A stretch of DNA of 64,000 nt from Anaerosolibacter carboniphilus (GTDB taxonomy: Bacteria; Bacillota; Clostridia; Peptostreptococcales; Thermotaleaceae). Location of the stretch: the NCBI RefSeq assembly GCF_014205875.1, contig NZ_JACHEN010000001.1, positions 248,001 to 312,000 on the forward strand, given 5' to 3'. A model generated the notes under the pieces. The model did not search any database. It was not told the origin of the DNA and saw nothing but the letters and a program-made list of their open reading frames with translations. The translations under genes were made by a program, and so were the position numbers. Of this stretch, positions 18,233-25,925 are shown piece after piece; position 1 is the first letter of the stretch, and every line of letters begins with the position of its first letter.

Positions 18233-18337
18233 GCTGGTTTAGTCTGATAGAAAATATGTCATATCTATAATGAGAATTTATAGCTTGCACAAATTTTAAA
18301 TAAAAACATATTGTACTACTGAAGATAGATACTTTTG

Positions 18338-18365
18338 CTTTGTTTGAATGGCTTGCCATACAAAG
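18338..18365 (+). other. hairpin in the gap between the two oxidoreductase-like genes
   Basis: CTTTGT (18338-18343) pairs with ACAAAG (18360-18365), and inside it ATGGC pairs with GCCAT across a 2-nt loop. No T-run follows, so terminator function is doubtful. Confidence 0.4.
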
Positions 18366-18425
18366 AAACAGGGAATCGATCTAATCGCTACTGCTTTGAA
18401 CATTGTGTAAGGGGGACAAACTAAA

Positions 18426-19337
18426 ATGAAGCAAATTGTCAAGTGGGAGAATGGTCCAGTAACTTGCGTGCCATCGGAGAACGGAGTACTAATCTGTAAA
18501 AAAATGCTAGATAAGCTGATAAGACCTGTTAATTTACCGAGAAAATGGTCAGAACTGTCTTATCCAGGAGAAAGTAGAGTACCTCAGGGGGTGGATCCAA
18601 GCGCAGGCTCGTGGTCGATGTATTTTTTCAAAAGAGACAAAGATGGTCGTTTTATAACATCTAGTGGGCAAGAAGCAAGTTTTGAAATTCAACATCCAGA
18701 TAACTTTAATTTTGATGATATGCTCATTGAGGTAAAGGAAGTACTTGACAATCTAACGCCCAAGCAGAAACAAATAGCAGAATATTGGGGGAAAGGACCA
18801 GCGACAAAGCAATGGACGCCCATCATTGAGCGATTGATGGACACCTACGGATTTTCACCAGTCCGCGCAGCGCGAGTCCTTGCAGCAGTACAAGCAGGTA
18901 TCAATGATGCATTTGTAATTACCTGGTATTTCAAGTATCTCTGGGATATACCCCGTCCTAATCAGTTGGATCAAGGGCTTGTTACTGCAATAGCTACTCC
19001 AAAGTTTCCTGGCTACCCATCGGGGCATTCAGTCATATCAGGCGCTGCAGAGATAATTTTGAGTTATTTCTTTCCAACCGAGGCAGAAAGATTAAAAGAA
19101 TTAGCAGAAGAAGATGGCATATCTCGCCTATATGGAGGCGTTCATTTTATTGCTGATATTACTGAAGGGTTAAGGCTTGGGAGACAAATAGGAAGTATCA
19201 TCGTCGATCAGTTAAGAATGCAGCATGATTTAAATCAAAGTATGATTGACATACCTATTATAGCGGATAAACATGCTGAGTTACCTCCACCACCATATGA
19301 GCAAATTATTCCATCACCGTCAGGAGTTGGATTGTGA
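18426..19337 (+). CDS. vanadium-haloperoxidase / PAP2-type acid phosphatase superfamily protein
   Basis: 303 residues. The PAP2/vanadium-haloperoxidase active site is complete: K170 and R177 in KYLWDIPRP, PSGHS with H201, and SRLYGGVH with R234 and H240, followed by D244. These residues bind vanadate or phosphate. There is no signal peptide and there are no membrane segments, so it is a soluble protein, more like bacterial vanadium-dependent haloperoxidases than membrane PAP2 lipid phosphatases. Haloperoxidase or phosphatase activity cannot be told apart from sequence alone. It has its own GGGGG ribosome site and a terminator downstream. Confidence 0.82.
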   Translation: MKQIVKWENGPVTCVPSENGVLICKKMLDKLIRPVNLPRKWSELSYPGESRVPQGVDPSAGSWSMYFFKRDKDGRFITSSGQEASFEIQHPDNFNFDDMLIEVKEVLDNLTPKQKQIAEYWGKGPATKQWTPIIERLMDTYGFSPVRAARVLAAVQAGINDAFVITWYFKYLWDIPRPNQLDQGLVTAIATPKFPGYPSGHSVISGAAEIILSYFFPTEAERLKELAEEDGISRLYGGVHFIADITEGLRLGRQIGSIIVDQLRMQHDLNQSMIDIPIIADKHAELPPPPYEQIIPSPSGVGL

Positions 19338-19367
19338 TTCATCGCTGTTAGTATAACCATTTACGAC

Positions 19368-19419
19368 AAAAAATCATGAATGCCATACAGTGCTATGCTG
19401 GAGGTGTTTATGATTTTTT
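19368..19419 (+). terminator. terminator after the haloperoxidase-like gene
   Basis: AAAAAATCAT (19368-19377) and ATGATTTTTT (19410-19419) pair perfectly across a 32-nt, partly self-complementary loop. The T-run is part of the 3' arm; the element is near symmetrical and may work in both directions. Confidence 0.6.
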
Positions 19420-19465
19420 ATTATAAATTGTGGCAGAAACAATGGCTCAGCAATAACTTGATGAA

Positions 19466-19494
19466 TTGACAATAATAATCAAATCGGATAGTAT
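19466..19494 (+). promoter_or_regulatory. sigma-A promoter of the MarR-efflux operon
   Basis: TTGACA (19466-19471), 17-nt spacer, TAGTAT (19489-19494). It would start near 19501, directly before a dyad at 19508-19532. Confidence 0.7.
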
Positions 19495-19507
19495 ATTATA
19501 CGTAATA

Positions 19508-19532
19508 AAAATATTCGACATCGAAATATTTT
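19508..19532 (+). promoter_or_regulatory. probable MarR operator
   Basis: An imperfect dyad, AATATTCGA then CA then TCGAAATATT, sits immediately downstream of the expected transcription start and 28 nt before the MarR start codon. The position fits autorepression of the operon. Confidence 0.55.
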
Positions 19533-19560
19533 GAATCGAAATAAAAGAGGTGAGAAATCA

Positions 19561-20025
19561 ATGGTGCTAGATGAAAACAAAATGGATCTGCGTATATCTG
19601 TTATGAAACAATTATTTGTGCTACATAAAAAGTTTATGAATACGGTGTTGACAGTGTTTGCAGACGACGAAATTTCAAGAACAGAAATTATGATCCTCAT
19701 GTTACTTAAGAAAAAAGAATATAGGGTAACCAGTTTGGCGAAGGAAATCGGTATTCCCGCCAGTACGCTGACTGGGGTAATTGATCGTTTGATCAACAAG
19801 GGTTATGTAGAAAGGTATAGAAGTACAGAGGACCGTAGAGCTGTGATTGTTGGCGTAGGTACAAGGACAAAAGAGAAAATTGAGCAGGTGAATGAAAAAA
19901 TACAGAGTTTGGCAGCAGCGACTGGGCATGATCTTCCAGATGTATGGTGGGAAGACCTAAAACAGAAACTGAATGAAGTGGAAAAAATCATAAAAATGCT
20001 GGATGAAGAATCTACTTCAATATAG
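19561..20025 (+). CDS. MarR-family transcriptional regulator
   Basis: 154 residues from the ATG at 19561, which has AGAGGTGAG (19546-19554) at ideal spacing; the frame is open further back only to a poor TTG. The winged helix-turn-helix includes VTSLAKEIGIPASTLTGVIDRL and the wing RYRSTEDRRAVIV, with dimerising helices at both ends. It is the first gene of an operon with two efflux adaptors and an MFS pump. It probably represses the operon by binding the dyad in its own promoter and is released by a substrate of the pump. Confidence 0.88.
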   Translation: MVLDENKMDLRISVMKQLFVLHKKFMNTVLTVFADDEISRTEIMILMLLKKKEYRVTSLAKEIGIPASTLTGVIDRLINKGYVERYRSTEDRRAVIVGVGTRTKEKIEQVNEKIQSLAAATGHDLPDVWWEDLKQKLNEVEKIIKMLDEESTSI

Positions 20026-20100
20026 GAATGGGTACTTCCTTAGGATGCTAGATAATTATGACAATGATCCATGATATATAAAAAAGTTAGGGGGATGTAT

Positions 20101-21072
20101 GTGAGAAAAATTGTACCAATTGTTTTAGCGATAACTTTAGTATTAAGCGGCTGCAGCGCAAATGCAGTGAAGGAAGTCTCGGCAGACTTGAATATGACAA
20201 AAGTAGATAAACCTGTTTTTCTTATGGCTGGAAAAATAGATACCACTGAGAAAGCGGATATCACTTCGAAGGTTTCAGCAAAGGTTTCAGAAATTATGGT
20301 GGATATTGGATCTCAGGTAAGCAAGGGAGACCCCTTAATAAAGCTGGATACAAGAGATTTGGAAGCACAGGTGAAGCAAGCGGAAGCGGGAGTGAGTGTT
20401 GCCCAGGCGAATTTAGATAAATTAAAAAAGGGAGCACGCCCTGAGCAAAAATCCCAAGCTGAAGCTACCCTTGAAAGTGCTCAGAAAGCCTACGAAAATG
20501 CACAGAATAATTATGATCGTTTAAATCAATTGTTTCAGTCGGGTGTTGCTTCAAAACAGCAGATTGAAACTGCTGAAACGCAACGAATTGCAGCAGAAAC
20601 TCAATACAAAGCTGCAAAAGAGCAGTTGAACATGCTTAACAATGGAGAGACCAAAGAAACGATTCGCGTCGTAGAAGCCCAGGTAGATCAAGCCCAGGCC
20701 GCTTTAGAAATAGCGCAGGCACAGCTCAGTAATGGTATGATTCTATCACCGATAACTGGAACTGTCAGTGCGAAAAATATTAACGTGGGTGAAATGGCTT
20801 CCATGGGAACGGTATTGGTAAGCGTTGTAAATGAAGCAACTGTGACAGTGAATGCATATCTTCCTCCCCGTCTGAAGGATGAAGTGAAGGTTGGGCAGGA
20901 AGTTATAGTGAAGGTGTCTGAGGTGCCAGAAAAGATGTATCTAGGAGAAATCACGGTAATCGACCCTGTTATTGATGCAAAGTCAAGAAGCATCCTTGTG
21001 AAGGTATCCATAAAGGATAAGGACTCAGCTTTGCAGCCAGGAATGTTTGCTGAAATAGGACTGAAAAAGTAA
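20101..21072 (+). CDS. HlyD/RND-type efflux adaptor lipoprotein with coiled-coil hairpin
   Basis: 323 residues from the GTG at 20101, six nt after AGGGGG; the ATGs at 20071 and 20095 are in frame but poorly placed. A signal peptide ends in LVLSGC with Cys18 lipidated. It is followed by a lipoyl half-motif, a long alpha-helical hairpin rich in Ala/Gln/Glu (about 90-215), the second lipoyl half (ILSPITGTVSAKNINVGE) and a beta-barrel domain. It probably joins the MFS pump outside the membrane. An adaptor with a full hairpin is unusual in a Gram-positive cell that has no outer membrane channel to dock with. Confidence 0.85.
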   Translation: MRKIVPIVLAITLVLSGCSANAVKEVSADLNMTKVDKPVFLMAGKIDTTEKADITSKVSAKVSEIMVDIGSQVSKGDPLIKLDTRDLEAQVKQAEAGVSVAQANLDKLKKGARPEQKSQAEATLESAQKAYENAQNNYDRLNQLFQSGVASKQQIETAETQRIAAETQYKAAKEQLNMLNNGETKETIRVVEAQVDQAQAALEIAQAQLSNGMILSPITGTVSAKNINVGEMASMGTVLVSVVNEATVTVNAYLPPRLKDEVKVGQEVIVKVSEVPEKMYLGEITVIDPVIDAKSRSILVKVSIKDKDSALQPGMFAEIGLKK

Positions 21073-21090
21073 AGGCAGGTGTAATGGATC

Positions 21091-21744
21091 ATGAATGGAA
21101 AAAGAAAAGTACTACTATTTTCAATACTAGGAATTATTGTGATTTCTTTGGCAGGGATCGGTGTTTATTATTGGTTTAATAATACTTATTATGTATCTAC
21201 AGAGGATGCCAGAGTCACTGGAGATCTTGTGAAGGTAAGCCCTCAGATATCAGGTAAACTGTTGGAATTTGATGTGGAGGAAGGCGATAGGGTCATAGAA
21301 GATCAGATCTTAGGTCGACAGGAGATGGTGAACCTTGCGGATACGAGCATAGACTTATCTTTGCTTAGAGCACCTAGCAATGGTATTGTGACAAAAAAAC
21401 AAGGAAACATTGGAGAGATGGCATCTCCAGGACAGACCCTGGCAGTGATTATTGATCCTGATCAGCTATATATCAGTGCAAATATTGAAGAGACAAAACT
21501 GAACAAGGTAAAGCCAGGACAAATTGTAGATATTTCTATTGATCAGTATCCCGGTATAAAATTTTCAGGAAAGGTAGATTTTATCGGTTTGGCAGCAAAT
21601 TCAACTTTTTCTCTTCTCCCAAGCTCTACAGGAGGGACATTTACGAAAACAGTACAAAGAATACCTGTAAGTATTGAAATTGATAAGAACAAATATCAGC
21701 TATTGCCAGGAACCAATGCAATTGTTAAAATTCACATAAAATAA
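21091..21744 (+). CDS. short EmrA-like efflux adaptor without coiled-coil hairpin
   Basis: 217 residues. One N-terminal membrane anchor (about 8-28) is followed by STEDARVTGDLVKVSPQISG, the EmrA/HlyD lipoyl signature, the second lipoyl half (LLRAPSNGIVTKKQGNIGE) and a beta-barrel. Only about 20 residues separate the two lipoyl halves where EmrA has a long helical hairpin, so this is a hairpin-less adaptor. It lies 18 nt after the first adaptor gene and 14 nt before the pump gene. Having two different adaptors for one pump is notable. Confidence 0.85.
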   Translation: MNGKRKVLLFSILGIIVISLAGIGVYYWFNNTYYVSTEDARVTGDLVKVSPQISGKLLEFDVEEGDRVIEDQILGRQEMVNLADTSIDLSLLRAPSNGIVTKKQGNIGEMASPGQTLAVIIDPDQLYISANIEETKLNKVKPGQIVDISIDQYPGIKFSGKVDFIGLAANSTFSLLPSSTGGTFTKTVQRIPVSIEIDKNKYQLLPGTNAIVKIHIK

Positions 21745-21758
21745 CGGGGTGACACAGA

Positions 21759-23348
21759 ATGCATGAAAAAAAGAACGGCAGATTAGATCATTGGTTGGCA
21801 TTGTTTGTAGTCATCGTAGGAACTTTTATGGCGATTCTGGACAGTAGTATTGTAAACATTGCGGTACCGAAAATGATGGCAGTTTTTGGGGTGTCACTGG
21901 ATGAAGTAAAATGGATACTGACGTCATATACCTTGGCTTTGGGTGCTATTATTCCGTTGACTGGATTTCTAGGCGAAGTATATGGCTCCAAGAAGGTATA
22001 TATGTTTGCCTTGGGGATGTTTACATTGGGCTCCCTGCTATGTGGATTTGCCTGGAGCAATACGTCAATGATTGTATTTAGAATTGTTCAAGCACTAGGC
22101 GGAGGAATGATTATGCCTGTGGGGATGTCCATTATTTATCAGATCATTCCACCGGAAGAGCGAGGACTGGCTTTAGGATTCTGGGGCATTTCAGCCATGG
22201 CTGCCCCTGCCATTGGACCAACATTAGGCGGGTATATCATAGAACATATGGATTGGCGATTAATCTTTAATGTCAATGTACCCATCGGAGTGGTAGGCGT
22301 TATCTTAGCAGGAATTCTCCTAAAAGATACGCCTACCAAACCTGCCAAGAACTTTGATTATATCGGTTTTTTGTCCTCTACGATTGGAATTGTCAGCATC
22401 CTGTATGTTTTAGGAGAAGGCTCCTCCATCGACTGGAGCGATATTAAAAACCCAATGTTGTTGACCCTTGGAGGATTAAGCCTTGTGCTATTTGTTGTGA
22501 ATGAATTGACTCATCCAAATCCTCTCTTGGAATTACGGATTTTTAAAATTTTCGACTTTACCCTTAGTCAATGCATCACTTGCATTTTGACCTTTGCCTT
22601 GATGGGAGGAACCTATGTATTACCCCTATTTCTGCAGAACTTGAGGGGATATACAGCCATGCAGACAGGAATGATTTTGTTTCCGTCTGCCATCGCCGTA
22701 GGCATTATGATGCCCATTAGCGGTGGTCTGTTTGACCGAATCGGAGCAAAGCCTGTGGTGTTACCTGGATTGTTCATCCTAGGAATAACATCCTTGAAAT
22801 TGGCCCATCTAATCGATATGAACACCAGCAAGGAAGCTATTTCTTGGATATTGCTCGTCAGAGGGCTTGGTCTTGGTCTGGCGATGATGCCCATCAGTAC
22901 TGCGGGGATGAATGCTGTACCGCCACAACTGGTGGCAAAAGCATCGGCCTTGTCAAATACCATTCGTCAGATTGCTGGTGCCCTCAGTGTGACCATCATG
23001 ACGACGCTGATTCAAGGGAATCTGAATACAAACTATGCCCGTATGTCAGAGCAGGTTAATGCATTTAATCAGACTTCACTGGATTATATAAAGCAGCTGC
23101 AGAACTATTTCATGGCAAGTGGTCTATCCCAAAATGAAGCTCAGGGAGCCGCCCTGTCGATGTTAAATGGTATGATTCAGAAGGATGCTTACATCAATGC
23201 CATGAAGCATGCCGTAGAAATATCGGTGATTGCAGTTGTCTGTGCTGCCATCATGGTACTATTGATGCGCAGCAAGAAAAAGCTAAAGGGGCCGAATGAC
23301 AAAAAGGCAATGGATGGTGAAATGCCTGATGCGATGGCAATTCATTAA
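21759..23348 (+). CDS. DHA2-family MFS multidrug exporter (EmrB/QacA type)
   Basis: 529 residues with about 14 membrane segments. Motifs are GTFMAILDSSIVNIAVP in TM1 (motif D1 of the 14-TM drug:H+ antiporters), LTSYTLALGAIIPLTGFLGEVYG (motif A) and GPTLGGYI (motif C, the antiporter motif). It pumps drugs or toxic compounds outward using the proton gradient. It is the last gene of the marR-adaptor-adaptor-pump operon and is followed by a terminator. Substrates cannot be predicted. Confidence 0.9.
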   Translation: MHEKKNGRLDHWLALFVVIVGTFMAILDSSIVNIAVPKMMAVFGVSLDEVKWILTSYTLALGAIIPLTGFLGEVYGSKKVYMFALGMFTLGSLLCGFAWSNTSMIVFRIVQALGGGMIMPVGMSIIYQIIPPEERGLALGFWGISAMAAPAIGPTLGGYIIEHMDWRLIFNVNVPIGVVGVILAGILLKDTPTKPAKNFDYIGFLSSTIGIVSILYVLGEGSSIDWSDIKNPMLLTLGGLSLVLFVVNELTHPNPLLELRIFKIFDFTLSQCITCILTFALMGGTYVLPLFLQNLRGYTAMQTGMILFPSAIAVGIMMPISGGLFDRIGAKPVVLPGLFILGITSLKLAHLIDMNTSKEAISWILLVRGLGLGLAMMPISTAGMNAVPPQLVAKASALSNTIRQIAGALSVTIMTTLIQGNLNTNYARMSEQVNAFNQTSLDYIKQLQNYFMASGLSQNEAQGAALSMLNGMIQKDAYINAMKHAVEISVIAVVCAAIMVLLMRSKKKLKGPNDKKAMDGEMPDAMAIH

Positions 23349-23351
23349 TAG

Positions 23352-23404
23352 AAATACCACCAATTTACAGAACAATGTAGAGGGTGGTATTTTTGGTTTT
23401 CGTG
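23352..23404 (+). terminator. terminator of the efflux operon
   Basis: AAATACCACC (23352-23361) pairs with GGTGGTATTT (23393-23402), ending in a T-run. Confidence 0.75.
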
Positions 23405-23479
23405 TTACAATATTGAACTGGTTATGCAAGCTGATGATATGGACACAATAAAAAGAGAAACAGAATACTTAAGGAGTTG

Positions 23480-24388
23480 ATGGCAATAGACACTAAAAAA
23501 AATTTTAAAAGGGTGGGTACCCATGATGGTAGATTCCACGCCGATGAGGTAATGGCAACTGCAATTTTGAAAAAGGTTTTTGAAATTGAAATCATTAGAA
23601 CAAGAGATCCTCAGAAGCTAGGGGAACTAGATATCGTATATGATGTGGGTGGAGGGGATTTCGACCACCATGGCATCGAAAAAGTCTATCGAGATGATGG
23701 GATACCTTTCGCCGCCTGTGGTCTAATATGGAATAGATTCGGTAGAGAAGTGATAATCATGGAGGATCCATCCTTAACCAAGGAGGAAATTGAATCTGTT
23801 TTCTATTATGTGGATAGGTTCCTAATTGAGGGTATTGATGCTCAAGATAATGGTGTAAGGATAGCAGATGAAATGATTCCTTCCATGAATATATCAACGA
23901 TCATATCGGGATATAACCCGCCATGGTATTCAGAAAAAATGGAAGACAAAGCCTTTCATAAAGCCGTAGAGGCAGCCATACCTATTTTAGAAAATACAAT
24001 CAAGCGTAGATTGGCTGTAATAAAGGCAAGGGATATCGTTGTACGAGCATATGGAAACAGAGAGAGACCAGAAATTTTAGTTCTTGATACATATTGCCCA
24101 TGGGAAGAAACTGTTCAAGAAATTGATGAAGAGGGTGAAGTTGTTCTTGTCATCCATCCAGATAAAGATAAATATGCAGTACAGACCATAAGAGGTCAGG
24201 ATGGTAGAACGAAAAAGCATCTGCCGAAGTCTTGGGCCGGCCTGGAAAATGGGAAGCTTGCAGCTATAACAGGGGTTGAAGATTCTGTATTTTGCCACAC
24301 TGGAAGGTTCATTGCAATTGCAGAAAGCTTTGAGGGAATAATGAGACTAGCAGAGCTTGCAATCTATTGTAGTGACGAGGAAGATTGA
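23480..24388 (+). CDS. MYG1-family (UPF0160) predicted metal-dependent phosphohydrolase
   Basis: 302 residues. THDGRFHADEVMATAIL at the N-terminus and VGGGDFDHHG (about residues 54-63) are the metal-binding histidine and aspartate motifs of the MYG1 family, related to the DHH phosphoesterases; eukaryotic MYG1 is a 3'-5' RNA exonuclease. Length fits single-domain bacterial members. The start is ATG 23480; AAGGAG is only 3 nt away, closer than usual, and a TTG directly before it is even closer. It is probably monocistronic. Its bacterial role is unknown. Confidence 0.85.
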   Translation: MAIDTKKNFKRVGTHDGRFHADEVMATAILKKVFEIEIIRTRDPQKLGELDIVYDVGGGDFDHHGIEKVYRDDGIPFAACGLIWNRFGREVIIMEDPSLTKEEIESVFYYVDRFLIEGIDAQDNGVRIADEMIPSMNISTIISGYNPPWYSEKMEDKAFHKAVEAAIPILENTIKRRLAVIKARDIVVRAYGNRERPEILVLDTYCPWEETVQEIDEEGEVVLVIHPDKDKYAVQTIRGQDGRTKKHLPKSWAGLENGKLAAITGVEDSVFCHTGRFIAIAESFEGIMRLAELAIYCSDEED

Positions 24389-24439
24389 AATATTTCTTTG
24401 ATTTGATAGAATTGATTTATGAAGTATGCTCAGCACATC

Positions 24440-24468
24440 TTGAAGATTCGTTGGAAATATGTTAAGCT
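24440..24468 (+). promoter_or_regulatory. possible promoter of the RlmA-family leader
   Basis: TTGAAG (24440-24445), 17-nt spacer and an extended -10, TG-T-TAAGCT (24460-24468). The -10 box is weak; the call depends on the downstream leader peptide needing a nearby start. Confidence 0.35.
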
Positions 24469-24497
24469 AATAGCACATTTAGAAAAGAGGTGTAAGC

Positions 24498-24536
24498 GTG
24501 TATATTGCTAAGATGAGACTCCGTTGTTTAGTTTAA
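24498..24536 (+). CDS. 12-residue leader peptide with MRLR macrolide-arrest motif
   Basis: GTG start at 24498 with AAGAGG (24485-24490) seven nt upstream, reading MYIAKMRLRCLV then TAA. The MRLR core matches ErmDL (MTHSMRLR...) and MefAL (MTASMRLR), in which macrolide-bound ribosomes stall at the Arg-X-Arg motif and switch on the downstream resistance gene. Here the gene downstream is a 23S rRNA methyltransferase of the RlmA family, and two terminator hairpins lie in between. The stop codon overlaps a small hairpin (24527-24533 with 24544-24550) that a ribosome stalled at the second Arg codon (24522-24524) would cover. Function is inferred from motif and context. Confidence 0.7.
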   Translation: MYIAKMRLRCLV

Positions 24537-24550
24537 TACAAATAACTAAA
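24527..24550 (+). promoter_or_regulatory. leader hairpin at the end of the MRLR peptide
   Basis: TTTAGTT (24527-24533) pairs with AACTAAA (24544-24550). A ribosome stalled at the MRLR codons would mask the 5' arm, so it could act as the sensing switch of an attenuator. Confidence 0.5.
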
Positions 24551-24553
24551 TAA

Positions 24554-24605
24554 AAATAAGGTTTCAAATGCCTAATGCTGTAGGCTTTTTTGTTGTACCT
24601 TATTT
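24554..24605 (+). terminator. first leader terminator / alternative helix
   Basis: GCCTA (24570-24574) and TAGGC (24581-24585) form a short stem followed by TTTTTT (24586-24591). The flanks AAATAAGGT (24554-24562) and ACCTTATTT (24597-24605) are perfectly complementary over 9 bp and enclose it. It lies in the leader, not after a gene, as expected for an attenuator. Confidence 0.6.
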
Positions 24606-24680
24606 ACGGATTCTTGCAATGAACATTCGAACACCTTAGATTTATCATTTATTATGGACATTCAGCACAATATTGCCTCA

Positions 24681-24710
24681 ATGCAGTTTTTGTGTGTCTA
24701 TATTCAATAA
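24681..24710 (+). CDS. possible second short leader ORF
   Basis: ATG at 24681 reads MQFLCVYIQ then TAA, ending 10 nt before the 15-bp terminator stem. No good ribosome binding site is visible, so translation is doubtful. It is listed because of its position just before an attenuator-like hairpin. Confidence 0.3.
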   Translation: MQFLCVYIQ

Positions 24711-24720
24711 ATACTATATA

Positions 24721-24759
24721 AAGGTTGCAGATGAAGCATGTTCATTTGCAACCTTTTTT
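24721..24759 (+). terminator. strong intrinsic terminator inside the RlmA leader
   Basis: A 15-bp stem, AAGGTTGCAGATGAA (24721-24735) with TTCATTTGCAACCTT (24741-24755), has one G-U pair and a 5-nt loop and is followed by T's to 24759. It lies only about 70 nt before the methyltransferase start, so read-through must be regulated. TTCTTGCAA (24611-24619) and ACCTT (24633-24637) upstream could pair with the 5' arm as an imperfect antiterminator. Confidence 0.75.
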
Positions 24760-24827
24760 ATATTAAACTCAGACTGTTCATTTTCAAGAATTCACATCAG
24801 ATTACTAAATGAGGTGAATTTGAGGAT

Positions 24828-25712
24828 ATGTATACGAAAAGTAATAAGAAAAAAGATAGAGCGAAAGAATCAATCAGGAAAAATCAAAGGTTATTTAGAT
24901 GTCCAATATGCGGTGAAGCGATGGGTATGAATCATGCCTATAGTATGATTTGTAACTCAAAACACTGCTTTGATTTATCTAAGAAAGGCTATTTGAATTT
25001 ATTGACATCCAGATATAAGCCCGTATATTCCAAAGAATTATTTGAGGCCAGACATAAAGTCTGTGAAGCTGGTTTCTATGATCCATTTATAAATGCATTA
25101 GCTCAAATAATTGGAGAATATCAAAAAGGAAAAGAGCTGAATATTTTGGATGCGGGATGTGGCGAAGGATCACACCTTTATAGGCTTTCTCAACGAATTG
25201 AAAAAGATGCAAGATATACTTTTATGGGCGTAGATATATCAAAAGACAGCATTCATATCGCTGCAAATAACAGCAGTGATATTATTTGGAGTATAGCTGA
25301 CTTAGCGAGATTGCCTTTTCAAAACAGTAGCTTTGATGTTCTGCTAAATATACTTTCCCCTGCTAATTATGAAGAGTTCGAACGAGTATTAAGCAATTCT
25401 GCGATCATCATAAAAGTAGTCCCAGAGCCGCAGTATCTGAAAGAACTACGAGAAACGATTTATAATGACAGGAAGGATATGCATTATTCCAATAATAAAG
25501 TAATCAACTATTTTAGCCAAAGATTAGATGTGATGGATATTCAAAATATCAGCTATAAATTTGCTGTCGATGAAAAGCTCTTACCATATTTGATTGAAAT
25601 GACGCCATTGACATGGGGCAAAAGTCCAGAAAGATTAAATGGTATATTTGAAAAAAATATATCTTCTATCACTGTAAATCTCGCAATAATCATTGGCAGA
25701 AAGAAAAAGTGA
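24828..25712 (+). CDS. RlmA-family 23S rRNA (guanine-N1)-methyltransferase
   Basis: 294 residues. An N-terminal zinc finger C-x2-C-x13-C-x3-H (C25, C28, C42, H46) is followed by SKKGYLNLL, both typical of RlmA. A class I SAM-binding fold follows with ILDAGCGEG at 106-114 and a LLNILSPAN segment near the catalytic region. RlmAI methylates G745 and RlmAII (TlrB) methylates G748 in helix 35 of 23S rRNA. RlmAII acts at the exit tunnel next to the macrolide site and gives tylosin resistance. Gram-positive enzymes are usually RlmAII. ATG 24828 is preceded by GAGGTG at 11 nt. The leader with terminators and the MRLR peptide suggests antibiotic-induced expression. Confidence 0.82.
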   Translation: MYTKSNKKKDRAKESIRKNQRLFRCPICGEAMGMNHAYSMICNSKHCFDLSKKGYLNLLTSRYKPVYSKELFEARHKVCEAGFYDPFINALAQIIGEYQKGKELNILDAGCGEGSHLYRLSQRIEKDARYTFMGVDISKDSIHIAANNSSDIIWSIADLARLPFQNSSFDVLLNILSPANYEEFERVLSNSAIIIKVVPEPQYLKELRETIYNDRKDMHYSNNKVINYFSQRLDVMDIQNISYKFAVDEKLLPYLIEMTPLTWGKSPERLNGIFEKNISSITVNLAIIIGRKKK

Positions 25713-25790
25713 GATGAATCAAAAATGAGAAGGGATCAGTGTGATTGATCTGCCTTTTCAATCAATCCATAAAATCCATAGAAGATTCAT

Positions 25791-25824
25791 GAAGACAGGA
25801 CAGTTGATCAACTGTCCTGTCTTC
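25791..25824. repeat. 34-bp perfect palindrome between the RlmA gene and kdp
   Basis: Arms of 17 bp with no unpaired loop: GAAGACAGGACAGTTGA and its exact reverse complement. Only a weak T-tract follows. It may be a terminator for the methyltransferase gene; its outer GAAGACAGG/CCTGTCTTC core recurs in the palindrome at 48035-48100. Confidence 0.7.
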
Positions 25825-25925
25825 ATCTTAACAAAATCTTTATACCATCTATTCTACTCTTAACCCAATATTTACAGCGACATAGATAAAATAGAAATAT
25901 AGATAAACTTGAAAGGGTGGTGTAT

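Noticed and set aside
24673-24930. 85-codon frame overlapping the RlmA leader and gene start
   Set aside because: It starts with a TTG lacking a ribosome site, runs through the terminator hairpin and overlaps the real gene in another frame.
25713-25925. c-di-AMP (ydaO-type) riboswitch before kdp
   Set aside because: Such riboswitches precede potassium genes in many Firmicutes, but the roughly 100 nt between the palindrome and kdpF is too short and lacks the conserved GA-rich core.
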